Shown here in pieces: positions 1-7,810 of a DNA stretch of 64,000 bases. The position numbers and the translations under genes are program-made. Source of the stretch: Pseudomonadota bacterium (GTDB lineage: Bacteria; Pseudomonadota; Alphaproteobacteria; Micavibrionales; UBA1664); the NCBI GenBank assembly GCA_009926935.1, contig RFNZ01000002.1:1-64000 (forward strand). The letters run 5' to 3'. The notes beneath the pieces are model-generated. The model did no database searches and had not been told where the DNA came from. It saw only the letters and a list, made by a program, of their open reading frames with translations. Every line of letters begins with the position of its first letter. Position 1 is the stretch's first letter.

Positions 1-145
1 TTCCATGAAAACGCCGCCCGCCGTCCTGTGTTTTGGCTCCCGCGACCCCGAGATGTTCCGTGACGGGCAGGGGACCGAACTGGTTGGCTACCTCGCCCGC
101 GTCTGCGAACGCTGTTTCAGGCTATGGCTGGACGTTCCAGTTTAA
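1..145 (+). CDS. C-terminal end of a DUF484-family protein (partial)
   Basis: The window opens inside this gene. The frame starting at base 2 is open to a TAA at 143-145. It encodes about 47 residues including LCFGSRDPEMF and GTELVGYLARVC, which resemble the conserved end of DUF484 proteins (GAF-like fold, function unclear). DUF484 genes commonly lie directly upstream of xerC in proteobacteria, which matches this position. The ORF track lists a different frame here. Only the tail is visible, so the family assignment rests on a short match plus synteny. Confidence 0.7.
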   Translation, partial: SMKTPPAVLCFGSRDPEMFRDGQGTELVGYLARVCERCFRLWLDVPV

Positions 146-151
146 TTTTTT

Positions 152-248
152 GTCACCCCCGCGCAGGCGAGGGTCCACGCGTAAAATGAGCTTGGTTTCG
201 TATGTCTTTAAAAACGGATAAGTGGATTCCCGCCTTCGCGGGAATGAC
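152..248. repeat. REPIN-like palindromic element, ORF-less copy 1
   Basis: Two 27-bp arms in inverted orientation (152-178 and 222-248) flank a 43-bp spacer. The right arm GTGGATTCCCGCCTTCGCGG continues into GAATGAC and is itself a hairpin with stem ATTCCCGC. The left arm is an imperfect reverse complement. The same arms occur at 11220-11307 and bound the GIY-YIG element at 34930-35295. It begins seven bases after the upstream stop, and its right end contains the probable xerC start codon. Confidence 0.85.
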
Positions 249-1155
249 GGAAGAAGATTTGCAGCACGCCCTTAAAAGCTGGTTCATCTATCTTGAAAGT
301 GAAAAACACTATTCACCCCACACTTTGCGGGCCTATGAAGGCGACATCAAACAGTTTCTAAATTACCTTTCAGGCCATTTAGGCGAAGCGATTTCATTGA
401 AAGATATATCGGACACAGCCTTGCGTGACTTTCGCGGCTACCTATCCAAAAAAGCCATGCAGGGCAACGGCGCAACCACACGCGCACGCGCGCTTTCATC
501 ACTACGCACCTTCTATAAATGGCTGGACCGCAACGGCATTCTGCACAACCCGAATATCCGCCTGATGGCAACCCCAAAAACTCCACATAAAGTGCCAAGA
601 CCGCTTGAAGTAGGACAGGTCTTCGACGTACTAGAAAACGCAGGCGGAGACGATTGGGTACAAATCCGCAACCGCGCCTTGCTGGGCATGCTGTATGGCA
701 TGGGCCTACGCGTGGGCGAAGCCATTAACCTCACCATCAAAGCCGTTGAGGGCGCGCCCGATGTCCTGCGCATCATGGGCAAAGGCAACAAGGAACGCGA
801 GGTACCCGTTTTACCCGTAGTTTATGCCATGCTGGCAGCCTACAGGGCTGCATGCCCGTATCCTGAAACACCAGAACGCGCGCTATTTTTAGGCCAGAAA
901 GGCCAGCAACTGAACGCCGGCATGATCCAAAAGGAAATGCGGAACTTGCGTGTAACGCTGGGCCTTGGGCCTAAGGCCACACCGCACGCCATGCGCCATA
1001 GCTACGCGACGCACTTGCTAGGCGAAGGTATGAACCTGCGCGAAATTCAGGAACTTCTGGGCCATTCATCGCTCAAAACAACCCAGCGCTATACGGAAGT
1101 TGATTACAAAAAACTGCTGGAAACCTTTAAAAAAGCGCACCCACGCGCATATTAA
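244..1155 (+). CDS. xerC: Tyrosine recombinase XerC
   Basis: Site-specific recombinase expected to act with XerD at dif sites to resolve chromosome dimers at division. From the ATG at 244 the protein has 303 residues, the usual XerC length. An N-terminal SAM-like core-binding domain covers about residues 5-90 and the catalytic domain follows. Visible catalytic positions are Arg in GLRVGE, Lys in GKGNKERE, HAMRH, the His in LGHSSL and Tyr in QRYTEV. The ORF track starts at 202, but residues 1-14 of that version (WIPAFAG) are translated repeat sequence, so I use the internal ATG. That ATG lies inside the right arm of the palindromic element, and no strong ribosome binding site is visible. Confidence 0.9.
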   Translation: MTEEDLQHALKSWFIYLESEKHYSPHTLRAYEGDIKQFLNYLSGHLGEAISLKDISDTALRDFRGYLSKKAMQGNGATTRARALSSLRTFYKWLDRNGILHNPNIRLMATPKTPHKVPRPLEVGQVFDVLENAGGDDWVQIRNRALLGMLYGMGLRVGEAINLTIKAVEGAPDVLRIMGKGNKEREVPVLPVVYAMLAAYRAACPYPETPERALFLGQKGQQLNAGMIQKEMRNLRVTLGLGPKATPHAMRHSYATHLLGEGMNLREIQELLGHSSLKTTQRYTEVDYKKLLETFKKAHPRAY

Positions 1156-1190
1156 ACACCTTATATTATATTCCATAATATACATTATCA

Positions 1191-1211
1191 CTTCAGGGCT
1201 TTGCCCTTAAG
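1191..1211 (+). terminator. Possible hairpin after xerC
   Basis: CTTCAGGGCTTTGCCCTTAAG forms a short stem with a TTT loop about 36 bases past the xerC stop. No T-tract follows, so it may be only a processing or pausing structure. Confidence 0.3.
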
Positions 1212-1290
1212 GTACCGCCCTCCATAAAATTTGCCACAGCAGTCTCCATTGTTATAGAAAAAGAAACAATCAGACTGGAGAAAAACAACA

Positions 1291-1560
1291 ATGCGCGTAC
1301 AAATTGCATTCGGTGATGTAGCCGACACGACTTTTAGAAGCATAGTCAGCGCCCTTTCGGAATTCGCACAGAAAACAACAGGCGACGGTATTGCCCAGCT
1401 GGCTGGCCCTCTTGAGGTATCCGTCAGGGTCAAGGATGGCGACGTCACCCCTATCAAAGCAATTTTAGCGCGCCACAGTCTTGCGCTCGCAGACGGCACG
1501 GAAGGTTTTGATATGCTGGGGCGCCCGGCAACACTCTACCGCCTCACTAACAGCATCTGA
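1291..1560 (+). CDS. Hypothetical protein, 89 aa
   Basis: I do not recognise the family. The ATG follows CTGGAG with suitable spacing, and the coding pattern is regular. The product is soluble and mixed alpha/beta in character (MRVQIAFGDV, LEVSVRVKDGDV, then ILARHSLALADG), with no signal peptide or membrane segment. It sits alone between xerC and a minus-strand secreted-protein gene, in a stretch of orphan genes that separates xerC from mazG. Confidence 0.6.
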   Translation: MRVQIAFGDVADTTFRSIVSALSEFAQKTTGDGIAQLAGPLEVSVRVKDGDVTPIKAILARHSLALADGTEGFDMLGRPATLYRLTNSI

Positions 1561-1590
1561 GTTTTGCATTACGCAACAAGTAAGATTTTC

Positions 1591-2154
1591 TCACAGAGAC
1601 TGACTAAAAGGATCTTTCCTGTAGTCACTACGGAGTTTTGGCGCGCCATCAAGGTACCTTGCAGCATGGGCACAGTCAGTCTTTGATCCTTTGGGAGCTT
1701 TGGATGCAGCCAATGGCGGAGAACCTCCAAATATGGCAGATAGCGGTGCATGCTCATTGGCGGCTCCGCTCCAATAGGCAACGGTATCGTCTATAAGGAC
1801 AGCCCTACGCGCAGGCGTCAAAACACCCTTGCAGCTCGCTTCTAAAATTGTGGTTGCTTCTGCTACTTTTTCTTTTACAAAATCACTTATAATCGCTGCA
1901 AGATTGTCACAGTTAACGGTGTTCGGTGAAAACTTGCCTTGGTGTGCAAGCGCCTTGACGGCATTTGAGAAAGTTGCCCCACAACTAGCGGCTTTCTCTA
2001 ATGCCCTCTGTGTGGCAACAATCTGATCTGCTACATCAGTAGTCCATTGCTTCGCAGGCCCTTTTGGAGACGACTGAGCTTCGGCGCCAGAGATTGGTGC
2101 AGCTGCAGAACCGGCCGCAAGAGCTAAGGTAAGCGTTAACTGTGTTAGTTTCAT
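1591..2154 (-). CDS. Hypothetical secreted protein with four cysteines, 187 aa
   Basis: No family recognised. The N-terminus (MKLTQLTLTLALAAGSAAAP) is a typical Sec signal peptide, with probable cleavage after an AEA-type motif near residue 26. The mature part has four cysteines (AASCGA, TVNCDN, EASCKG, KTDCAH), suggesting two disulfides in the periplasm. AGGG lies just upstream of the ATG. It is convergent with the 89-aa gene and is followed, on the upstream side, by a duplicated mazG fragment, so it belongs to an accessory patch. Confidence 0.7.
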   Translation of the reverse strand: MKLTQLTLTLALAAGSAAAPISGAEAQSSPKGPAKQWTTDVADQIVATQRALEKAASCGATFSNAVKALAHQGKFSPNTVNCDNLAAIISDFVKEKVAEATTILEASCKGVLTPARRAVLIDDTVAYWSGAANEHAPLSAIFGGSPPLAASKAPKGSKTDCAHAARYLDGAPKLRSDYRKDPFSQSL

Positions 2155-2246
2155 AGATACCCTGCAGGTAAAATATTATACATAATACACAAGACAAGAA
2201 CCATAAGTCAAAAAAAAATGATAATCAGATAGATAGGCATAACCCT

Positions 2247-2321
2247 ATGAAAAAGCATGAAGATACAGTTGGCTTGAACGGCATCAAGGCCCTCATCGAC
2301 GTCGTTGCCCATGGGATTTAA
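2247..2321 (+). pseudogene. Duplicated mazG 5'-end fragment
   Basis: An ATG-initiated 24-codon frame reads MKKHEDTVGLNGIKALIDV and then stops soon after. Bases 2278-2303 are identical to 3486-3511 inside the intact mazG. After a 28-base gap relative to mazG, 2304-2317 again match 3540-3553 (GTTGCCCATGGGAT). This is therefore the stump of a mazG start separated from the working gene by an inserted orphan gene. The stump carries a longer N-terminus than the current mazG, so it may be the original start. Confidence 0.85.
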
Positions 2322-2422
2322 AACGGACCTAATGTAAAGAACCCTTAGCCACATAAGCACGGTTTACGACAGTCTTCTGGTAATCATAACTGAGGACGCA
2401 AGAACATATAAGGTAAAATAGC

Positions 2423-2451
2423 TTGACATTACATTATGAAAATAATATGAT
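2423..2451 (+). promoter_or_regulatory. Near-consensus sigma-70 type promoter
   Basis: TTGACA and TATGAT are separated by exactly 17 bases. The site lies 47 bases upstream of the 285-aa orphan gene and inside the segment bounded by the mazG duplication. The inserted gene thus brought its own promoter, which may also read into mazG. Confidence 0.7.
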
Positions 2452-2498
2452 GCAGTTTAATTACATGAACTAATACCCTCGAGAGGTAGGTAACTATT

Positions 2499-3356
2499 AT
2501 GTCTCCGCCCACAAGAAATACGAGCAGTATGTCCACAACGATACGAAATCGTGACCTAATTGGATGGCATTTGACTCTGGGTGTCGACGTTAAGGATCCG
2601 CTGTACGACAAGCTCGCTGCACGGTTGCAGGAACGTAAGGCACCTCCAAGTTACCTTCAAATGGCTTGGGCTGCGGCAACACGCAAACCTAAAGCAGTTT
2701 TAAGAGAATTTCTCGGCGAGGCTCGCTGTTATAGCAAACCCAGAATTTCACTAGAAGACGCAAAAGGACAGCAACTATCCGGTGAGTTGCTAAACTATCC
2801 AAACGAACTGGATGCAGCTCGTATTAGGATCCTAGATAGGGGTGTAGTTCTTTCGTCACAGCCTTTGGAAACTATCCTTACATTCGATTCAATTCGGACC
2901 ATCCCCGATACAGAAAGAGATAAAGCCTGGCCTGTACCCGAGGGGGAATCCCTTACAGACATGTGGTCCAAGTATTTGGAAGAAGGTCGCTTAAAAAAAG
3001 ATGGCGGGATTGCCGTTCCTCAAATAGCGGCAGACACTATTTTGTGTATTGCAAGGGAATTCGGCCCAAGTACTCCAGCATCGAAAGGCCATAACAGGCT
3101 TACTGTATCCCGCATACCGACTGGGCATTATTACGTAGAGGTAAAAGAGGAAATAGGCGGAAATTATGCTTGTAAAAGGGGTTTCATGCTTACCCCTGAA
3201 GGAAAGCTCATGAGACGCGGTCAGGCACTATCTGCCCTCTTGGATGCCGATCAGCAGCCGCCTAGCTGGCTTAAAAAAGCAGCCATTTACATAGCAGCTC
3301 TAGGGGAAGTAAGCGGAAGCTACCAACCTCCGGCACAGATGCATCGTAGTACGTAG
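2499..3356 (+). CDS. Hypothetical protein, 285 aa, inserted before mazG
   Basis: I do not recognise the family. The ATG at 2499 is preceded by GAGAGGTAGG and by a strong promoter. The protein looks soluble, with no signal peptide or membrane segment, and has a central region rich in charged residues. Its codon use appears more A/T-rich than neighbouring core genes (many AAA, TTA, AGA codons), consistent with recent acquisition. It lies between the mazG stump and intact mazG, so the whole unit looks like a single-gene cargo integrated at the mazG 5' end. Confidence 0.75.
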   Translation: MSPPTRNTSSMSTTIRNRDLIGWHLTLGVDVKDPLYDKLAARLQERKAPPSYLQMAWAAATRKPKAVLREFLGEARCYSKPRISLEDAKGQQLSGELLNYPNELDAARIRILDRGVVLSSQPLETILTFDSIRTIPDTERDKAWPVPEGESLTDMWSKYLEEGRLKKDGGIAVPQIAADTILCIAREFGPSTPASKGHNRLTVSRIPTGHYYVEVKEEIGGNYACKRGFMLTPEGKLMRRGQALSALLDADQQPPSWLKKAAIYIAALGEVSGSYQPPAQMHRST

Positions 3357-3365
3357 AAGCAAAAT

Positions 3366-3403
3366 GTGCGGGGTCTTACGGCAACACATTACCCCCCCCG
3401 CAC
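3366..3403 (+). terminator. Possible GC hairpin after the inserted gene
   Basis: GTGCGGGG pairs with CCCCGCAC across a loop ten bases past the stop of the 285-aa gene. Extra cytosines bulge from the stem and no T-run follows, so termination is uncertain. Confidence 0.35.
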
Positions 3404-3481
3404 TCCATGGCCAAAAAACGCTACTGACAATCAAGTCGCAATAACGCAATCTCTCTGCTGATTAATAGCAGGAGAATTTTT

Positions 3482-4270
3482 ATGGACGGCATCAAGGCCC
3501 TCATCGACGTCATGGCAAAATTGCGTGACCCCAACGGCGGTTGCCCATGGGATCTGGAACAGACTTTCGAGAGCATTACGCCATACACAATCGAAGAAGC
3601 CTATGAAGTCGCCGACGCCGTTGAGCGCGGTGACATGGCCGACTTCAAAGAAGAACTCGGCGACTTGCTATTACAGGTTGTCTTCCATTCCCAGATGGCA
3701 GAGGAAGAAGGTCTATTTGACGTAAACGAGGTAGCGCAAGCCGAGGCCGACAAACTCATTAGCCGCCACCCCCATGTTTTTGGAGACAAAACCGCCAAGG
3801 ATGCCGCAGCCGTCGTCGATATCTGGAACGCCCAAAAGGACAAAGAGAAAAAAGACAAAGGCCAGACGCATCTGCTAGATGGTGTTACAAAGGGCCTCCC
3901 CGCCCTCATGCGCGCACAAAAAATTCATCGCAAAGTGGCCAAGGTCGGGTTCGACTGGCCCTCCACCGACGACGTCTTTGAAAAAATGGCCGAGGAAGTT
4001 GCAGAATTGAAGCAGGCTGTCGCAAATAAGGATCAGGATAACCTTGTGGAAGAACTTGGGGATATCCTGTTCGTAGCCTGTGTATTAGCTGAGCACCTGG
4101 GCGTAGATGCCGAGACAGCTCTACGCAACGCCAACAATAAATTTATAAACCGATTCAATAAGGTCGAAGACCTTATGAAAGTAAACTCTAAGGAATTTGG
4201 CAAAACCAGCTTGGAGCAGATGGACGAATATTGGAACATGGTAAAGGCTGAAGAAAAATCTGCAGCCTGA
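3482..4270 (+). CDS. mazG: Nucleoside triphosphate pyrophosphohydrolase MazG
   Basis: Hydrolyses (d)NTPs to monophosphates and pyrophosphate, a house-cleaning and stringent-response related role. At 262 residues it matches full-length two-domain MazG. Both domains carry the metal-binding helix motif: EELGDLLLQVVFH near residue 58 and EELGDILFVACVLAEH near 190. The ATG follows GCAGGAGA. The present start (MDGIKAL) is shorter than that of the duplicated stump upstream (MKKHEDTVGLNGIKAL), suggesting that the insertion replaced the original start and ribosome binding site. It is convergent with hflX. Confidence 0.92.
   Translation: MDGIKALIDVMAKLRDPNGGCPWDLEQTFESITPYTIEEAYEVADAVERGDMADFKEELGDLLLQVVFHSQMAEEEGLFDVNEVAQAEADKLISRHPHVFGDKTAKDAAAVVDIWNAQKDKEKKDKGQTHLLDGVTKGLPALMRAQKIHRKVAKVGFDWPSTDDVFEKMAEEVAELKQAVANKDQDNLVEELGDILFVACVLAEHLGVDAETALRNANNKFINRFNKVEDLMKVNSKEFGKTSLEQMDEYWNMVKAEEKSAA
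3486..3511 (+). repeat. Direct repeat of the mazG 5' end (right copy)
   Basis: These 26 bases are identical to 2278-2303. The two copies bound about 1.2 kb that contains one promoter and one orphan gene. This is the layout left by a single-crossover or site-specific insertion at the gene's 5' end. Confidence 0.85.
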
Positions 4271-4291
4271 ACCTAAAACGCACCGCCATCA

Positions 4292-5557
4292 TCAGGCAGC
4301 GTTTTTACCCTGATTCTGTATAAAGCGGGCGTAATCGGCTTCCGTCAGCAAAACTTTTAGGCGTCGGGTTTGCCCCCTCACCTTGTCTGATAAAATTTCA
4401 CCATGGCTATGAAGCCACGCCAACCACTTCCCTTCGCTGACCGGAAGTTTGATATCGTACTCCGCACGATCACGGTTCAAATGAACCTTGATGATACCTA
4501 AAAGCGCCTCCAGCCCCTCGCCGGTCTCAGCCGATACGGCGATGGCACGGTTGCCTGTTTTACGCCATTCTCTGGCATCCTTGTCTTGAAGCAGATCAAT
4601 CTTGTTATAGACATCAATAATATGTTCAGCCCCTGCCTCAACGCCCAATTGCTCAAGAATATCAAGAACATCAGTGCGCCTAAGCGCAAAATCCGGGTCA
4701 CTGACATCCTGTACATGCAATATAAGTGCAGCCTGGGTCACCTGCTCCAGTGTGGCACGGAAGGCCGCCACCAGCTGCGTAGGCAGATCCGAGATAAAAC
4801 CAACGGTATCCGAAAGCATAACCTTCCGCCCGCCCGGCAAAACAAGGCCACGGGTTGTGGTGTCGAGCGTTGCAAAAAGCATGTCCTTCGCCAGTACCCG
4901 CGCATCAGTCAGCTTGTTAAAAAGCGTCGATTTTCCGGCGTTGGTATACCCCACAATAGCCACAAGTGGAAAAGGCACCTTTTGCCGCGCGCGGTGCTGC
5001 AGGTCACGGGTATTGCGGATATGGTCCAGCTGCTTCCTGATCTGGGCGATTTTGTCGGTGATTTTACGGCGATCGAGCTCGATCTGCTTTTCCCCCGGGC
5101 CGCCCGTCTTACCCGTCGAACGCTGGCGCTCAAGGTGGGTCCATGCCCGCACAAGCCGGCCACTCTGGTACGTATAGGAGGCAAGCTCAACCTGAAGCTT
5201 ACCCTCTTTCGTCCGCGCCCTTGCTCCAAAAATCTCCAAAATCAGGCCAGTGCGGTCGATGACCTTGGCCATCCATGCTTTTTCAAGGTTTCGCTGCTGA
5301 ACGGGCGATAAGGTGCAGTTAACAAAAACCACACTTGGTTTCAGAGCCTTGACCGATATATCAACCTTTTCAACCGCCCCCTTTGAAAGCAGGGTAGCCG
5401 GGTTCATGGATGGAACATGGACATGAATGCGATCCAGTATCTGAAGAGAAATAGCCTCGGCAAGCCCGCATGCCTCCCCCATTTGCGAGGCAGGATCACG
5501 CAACGGTGCGTCCGACTCCTTGAAAACGGGATGGACGACAATAACAGTATTGGCCAC
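4292..5557 (-). CDS. hflX: Ribosome-associated GTPase HflX
   Basis: GTPase of the Obg-HflX superfamily that splits stalled or stressed ribosomes. The protein has 421 residues: an N-terminal HflX domain (SQMGEACGLAEAI, then GLILEIFGARARTKEG), a coiled linker, then the G domain with P-loop GYTNAGKSTLFNKL, G3 DTVGFISDLP and G4 NKIDLL. The listed start is a GTG seven bases past the hfq stop; an internal ATG at MGEACG is less likely. Position directly downstream of hfq is the classical hfq-hflX order. Confidence 0.93.
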   Translation of the reverse strand: MANTVIVVHPVFKESDAPLRDPASQMGEACGLAEAISLQILDRIHVHVPSMNPATLLSKGAVEKVDISVKALKPSVVFVNCTLSPVQQRNLEKAWMAKVIDRTGLILEIFGARARTKEGKLQVELASYTYQSGRLVRAWTHLERQRSTGKTGGPGEKQIELDRRKITDKIAQIRKQLDHIRNTRDLQHRARQKVPFPLVAIVGYTNAGKSTLFNKLTDARVLAKDMLFATLDTTTRGLVLPGGRKVMLSDTVGFISDLPTQLVAAFRATLEQVTQAALILHVQDVSDPDFALRRTDVLDILEQLGVEAGAEHIIDVYNKIDLLQDKDAREWRKTGNRAIAVSAETGEGLEALLGIIKVHLNRDRAEYDIKLPVSEGKWLAWLHSHGEILSDKVRGQTRRLKVLLTEADYARFIQNQGKNAA

Positions 5558-5563
5558 GGAAAA

Positions 5564-5821
5564 TTACGCCGGTTCGCCGTCAACGCCTGCGGTTTCACCC
5601 TCAAACAGTTTGATGGGGCCGCCCGGCATGATGGTCGAAATCGCATGCTTGTAAACAAGCTGCGGATGCGCATCGCGGCGCAAAAGCATCGAGAAATTGT
5701 CAAACCACGTAATGGTACCCTGCAATTTTACGCCGTTGACGAGAAAGATAGTGACAGGGACTTTTTGTTTGCGAAGGGCGTTAAGAAAGACGTCCTGAAC
5801 GTTCTGATTTTTTTCGGTCAT
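5564..5821 (-). CDS. hfq: RNA chaperone Hfq
   Basis: Sm-like hexameric RNA chaperone that pairs small RNAs with mRNAs. Its 85 residues match family length. The Sm1 motif reads [18 protein letters not shown] and the Sm2 motif [10 protein letters not shown], including the conserved YKHA and N-terminal QNVQDVFLN segments. It lies between a HAD phosphatase gene and hflX on the same strand and is probably transcribed with the latter. Confidence 0.96.
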   Translation of the reverse strand: MTEKNQNVQDVFLNALRKQKVPVTIFLVNGVKLQGTITWFDNFSMLLRRDAHPQLVYKHAISTIMPGGPIKLFEGETAGVDGEPA

Positions 5822-5847
5822 GTTTTTATCCGATTTATTCTTTCGTT

Positions 5848-6537
5848 TTATTTTGGGGCACTATCTACCAAGCTCCTAAGATAATCAAGGCATTCGGCAC
5901 AATTCGCAAAGGAAAAAGCAGGCTGTAGTGCAGCAATATCACTGGCCTGCGACATTCTGTGATTTTCTATGTAAACAGGAACAACGCCAGCCGCCCGTGC
6001 CGTGCGTAAATCATTTTCCGTATCGCCAGCATACCATGCATACGCATGTAAAGACGCATTCAGCTGAAATGCCTTAAGGGCCATAACCAAACCCTCGGGC
6101 CTTGGCTTGCCAATATCACCCACATCATCAGGACCGTAAGCGACTTTAAAAAAATGCCCCCACCCAAGATGCGCAATCTCGCGGCGCAAAATGCCGCCAC
6201 GCTTGTTGGAGAGTATGCCCATCGGCACCTTCATTTGGTGCAACCCCTGAAGCAGCTCAAAAGCCCCCGTCATCACGGCAAGGCTTTCAAGATGGTGTTT
6301 CTGCACGTGATCATAGAAAATGCGCTCGGCTTCCTGCCAGCGCTCGCCGTATATTTTTGGGTATGCATCACGACCCGCAAGCCTGATATTGGCCCTCGCC
6401 TCGGCATCGCTCCACTCAGGGAAACCTAGCGTAGTTCGTGCAAGATTGTTGGCCGCCTTCAGCAGCGGAAAAGTATCGATAAGCGTATTATCCCAATCAA
6501 AGATAACGGCAGGCGGCAGTGATCGCTTTAGGGTCAT
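5848..6537 (-). CDS. HAD-superfamily hydrolase (phosphatase)
   Basis: The N-terminal motif [14 protein letters not shown] supplies the nucleophile and acid/base aspartates of HAD phosphatases. Motif II (ILSNKRGG) and the late acidic motif ([17 protein letters not shown]) follow, so the fold is complete in 229 residues. It resembles phosphoglycolate-phosphatase-like members, but the substrate cannot be read from sequence. Its ATG overlaps the ntrX stop by four bases, so it is translationally coupled within the ntrYX operon and precedes hfq. Confidence 0.85.
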   Translation of the reverse strand: MTLKRSLPPAVIFDWDNTLIDTFPLLKAANNLARTTLGFPEWSDAEARANIRLAGRDAYPKIYGERWQEAERIFYDHVQKHHLESLAVMTGAFELLQGLHQMKVPMGILSNKRGGILRREIAHLGWGHFFKVAYGPDDVGDIGKPRPEGLVMALKAFQLNASLHAYAWYAGDTENDLRTARAAGVVPVYIENHRMSQASDIAALQPAFSFANCAECLDYLRSLVDSAPK

Positions 6538-7808
6538 GCCGCCTCGGCATCCCCGTCCTTGATCGACTTGAGCTTGCGGTGGAAAGAAGTCCGGTCCATT
6601 CCGGCAAAAGCAGCCGCTTGTGATACATTACTGTCAAAGCGTGCCAGCACCTGTTCGATATACCATTTTTCAAATTGCTCACGCGCCGATCTCAAATCCA
6701 TTTCAAGCCAGCCTTCGATAGGTAGTGATTGCGCCTCGGCATCCGTGCCGCCGCCAAGCGCAAAATGCTTCGGTAATGCCTCGGTCACACCTTCAAGCAT
6801 CATGGCAATAGCCGCGCGATGGCAAACAGCCTGGAGTTCAGCCGCCTGCCCGCCAAAATGATGCGGGAAAAGCGCATTCTTTGCAGCCTCGGAAATCCTG
6901 ATACCGCCGGCAGAGCCAAAGCGCGCAAAACGTTCTTCAATAAATCGTACGCACAAATCGGTCATGTCGGCACGCCGCATTGCAAGGGATGGCATTTCAA
7001 TCTGCACGACAGCAAGACGGTCATAAAGATCACCCAAAAATTTACCCTCAGCACGGACGGATTCAAGCTCTGGGCCGGCCGTAGCCAATACGCGTGCCTC
7101 AGGCTTGGCATTGAGGCGTGTAAGCAAATCTGCCTGAAGCGCGGGGGATAGGTTTTGAATATCACGCAAAACAACACTACCCTCGCCCGCCAGCGCCTCC
7201 GCGAGCATACCGGCCTCAAGCCCTCTACTAGACAAAACCACACAAGGCTTACCGGCACGGCCGGATTCCTGATGAATAAAGCGGGCAAGGTAAGTGCGCC
7301 CGGTACCCCATGCGCCTGTCACAAGCACACGCCCCTCGCCGCCAGCGGCCTTTTGGGCGGCCTTGAGCGTAGAAAGCATATCAGAGCTCACACTCACAAA
7401 ATCAACTTTACCGGCTGATCCAAGGCGCTTGCGCCCGGTATCAAATGCGCGACCAACGAGGTGCAAAAGGCGATCTGTATTAAAAGGCTTTTCAATGAAA
7501 TCATAAGCGCCAAGCTTAATGGCCTTAACCGCCATCTCGATATTGCCGTGCCCGCTAATCATCAAAACAGGCAGGGTTTTTGAGCGTTTTTTTAGGTCGC
7601 TCAAAATTTCCATCCCGTCACGGTCCGAGTTTTCAAGCCATATATCAAGGATCACAAGATCCGGCATACCTTTGGAAGCGATATCGCCATAAGCTGCCTC
7701 GGAATGCGGTGCTTCAGCCACCTCGTAACCCTCGTCTTCCAGAATTTCACGCAACAGGAAACGGATGTCTTTTTCATCGTCAACAATCAGGATTCTACCC
7801 TTGGACAT
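6534..7808 (-). CDS. ntrX: Response regulator NtrX with degenerate AAA+ domain
   Basis: Partner of the NtrY kinase, implicated in nitrogen and redox responses in alphaproteobacteria. The receiver domain (residues 1-120) has phospho-acceptor Asp in LVILDIWLEN. A Fis-type helix-turn-helix ends the protein (SQAAAFAGMDRTSFHRKL). The central AAA+ domain is unusual: the P-loop reads GAWGTGRT (Arg for Lys), the Walker B region reads VVLRDIQNL rather than a DE motif, and I see no GAFTGA loop. ATP hydrolysis and sigma-54 activation are therefore doubtful. It lies two bases past the ntrY stop. Confidence 0.9.
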   Translation of the reverse strand: MSKGRILIVDDEKDIRFLLREILEDEGYEVAEAPHSEAAYGDIASKGMPDLVILDIWLENSDRDGMEILSDLKKRSKTLPVLMISGHGNIEMAVKAIKLGAYDFIEKPFNTDRLLHLVGRAFDTGRKRLGSAGKVDFVSVSSDMLSTLKAAQKAAGGEGRVLVTGAWGTGRTYLARFIHQESGRAGKPCVVLSSRGLEAGMLAEALAGEGSVVLRDIQNLSPALQADLLTRLNAKPEARVLATAGPELESVRAEGKFLGDLYDRLAVVQIEMPSLAMRRADMTDLCVRFIEERFARFGSAGGIRISEAAKNALFPHHFGGQAAELQAVCHRAAIAMMLEGVTEALPKHFALGGGTDAEAQSLPIEGWLEMDLRSAREQFEKWYIEQVLARFDSNVSQAAAFAGMDRTSFHRKLKSIKDGDAEAA

Positions 7809-7810
7809 GC

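Noticed and set aside
202-243. N-terminal extension of XerC (MSLKTDKWIPAFAG)
   Set aside because: It is translated repeat-arm sequence, and the protein reaches normal length from the internal ATG at 244.
152-248. dif-like or Xer recombination site near xerC
   Set aside because: The sequence is one of several copies of a dispersed palindromic repeat and does not show an 11-6-11 Xer site layout.
4586-5311. 241-aa plus-strand ORF inside hflX
   Set aside because: Antisense to the conserved GTPase; no own ribosome binding site or recognisable family.
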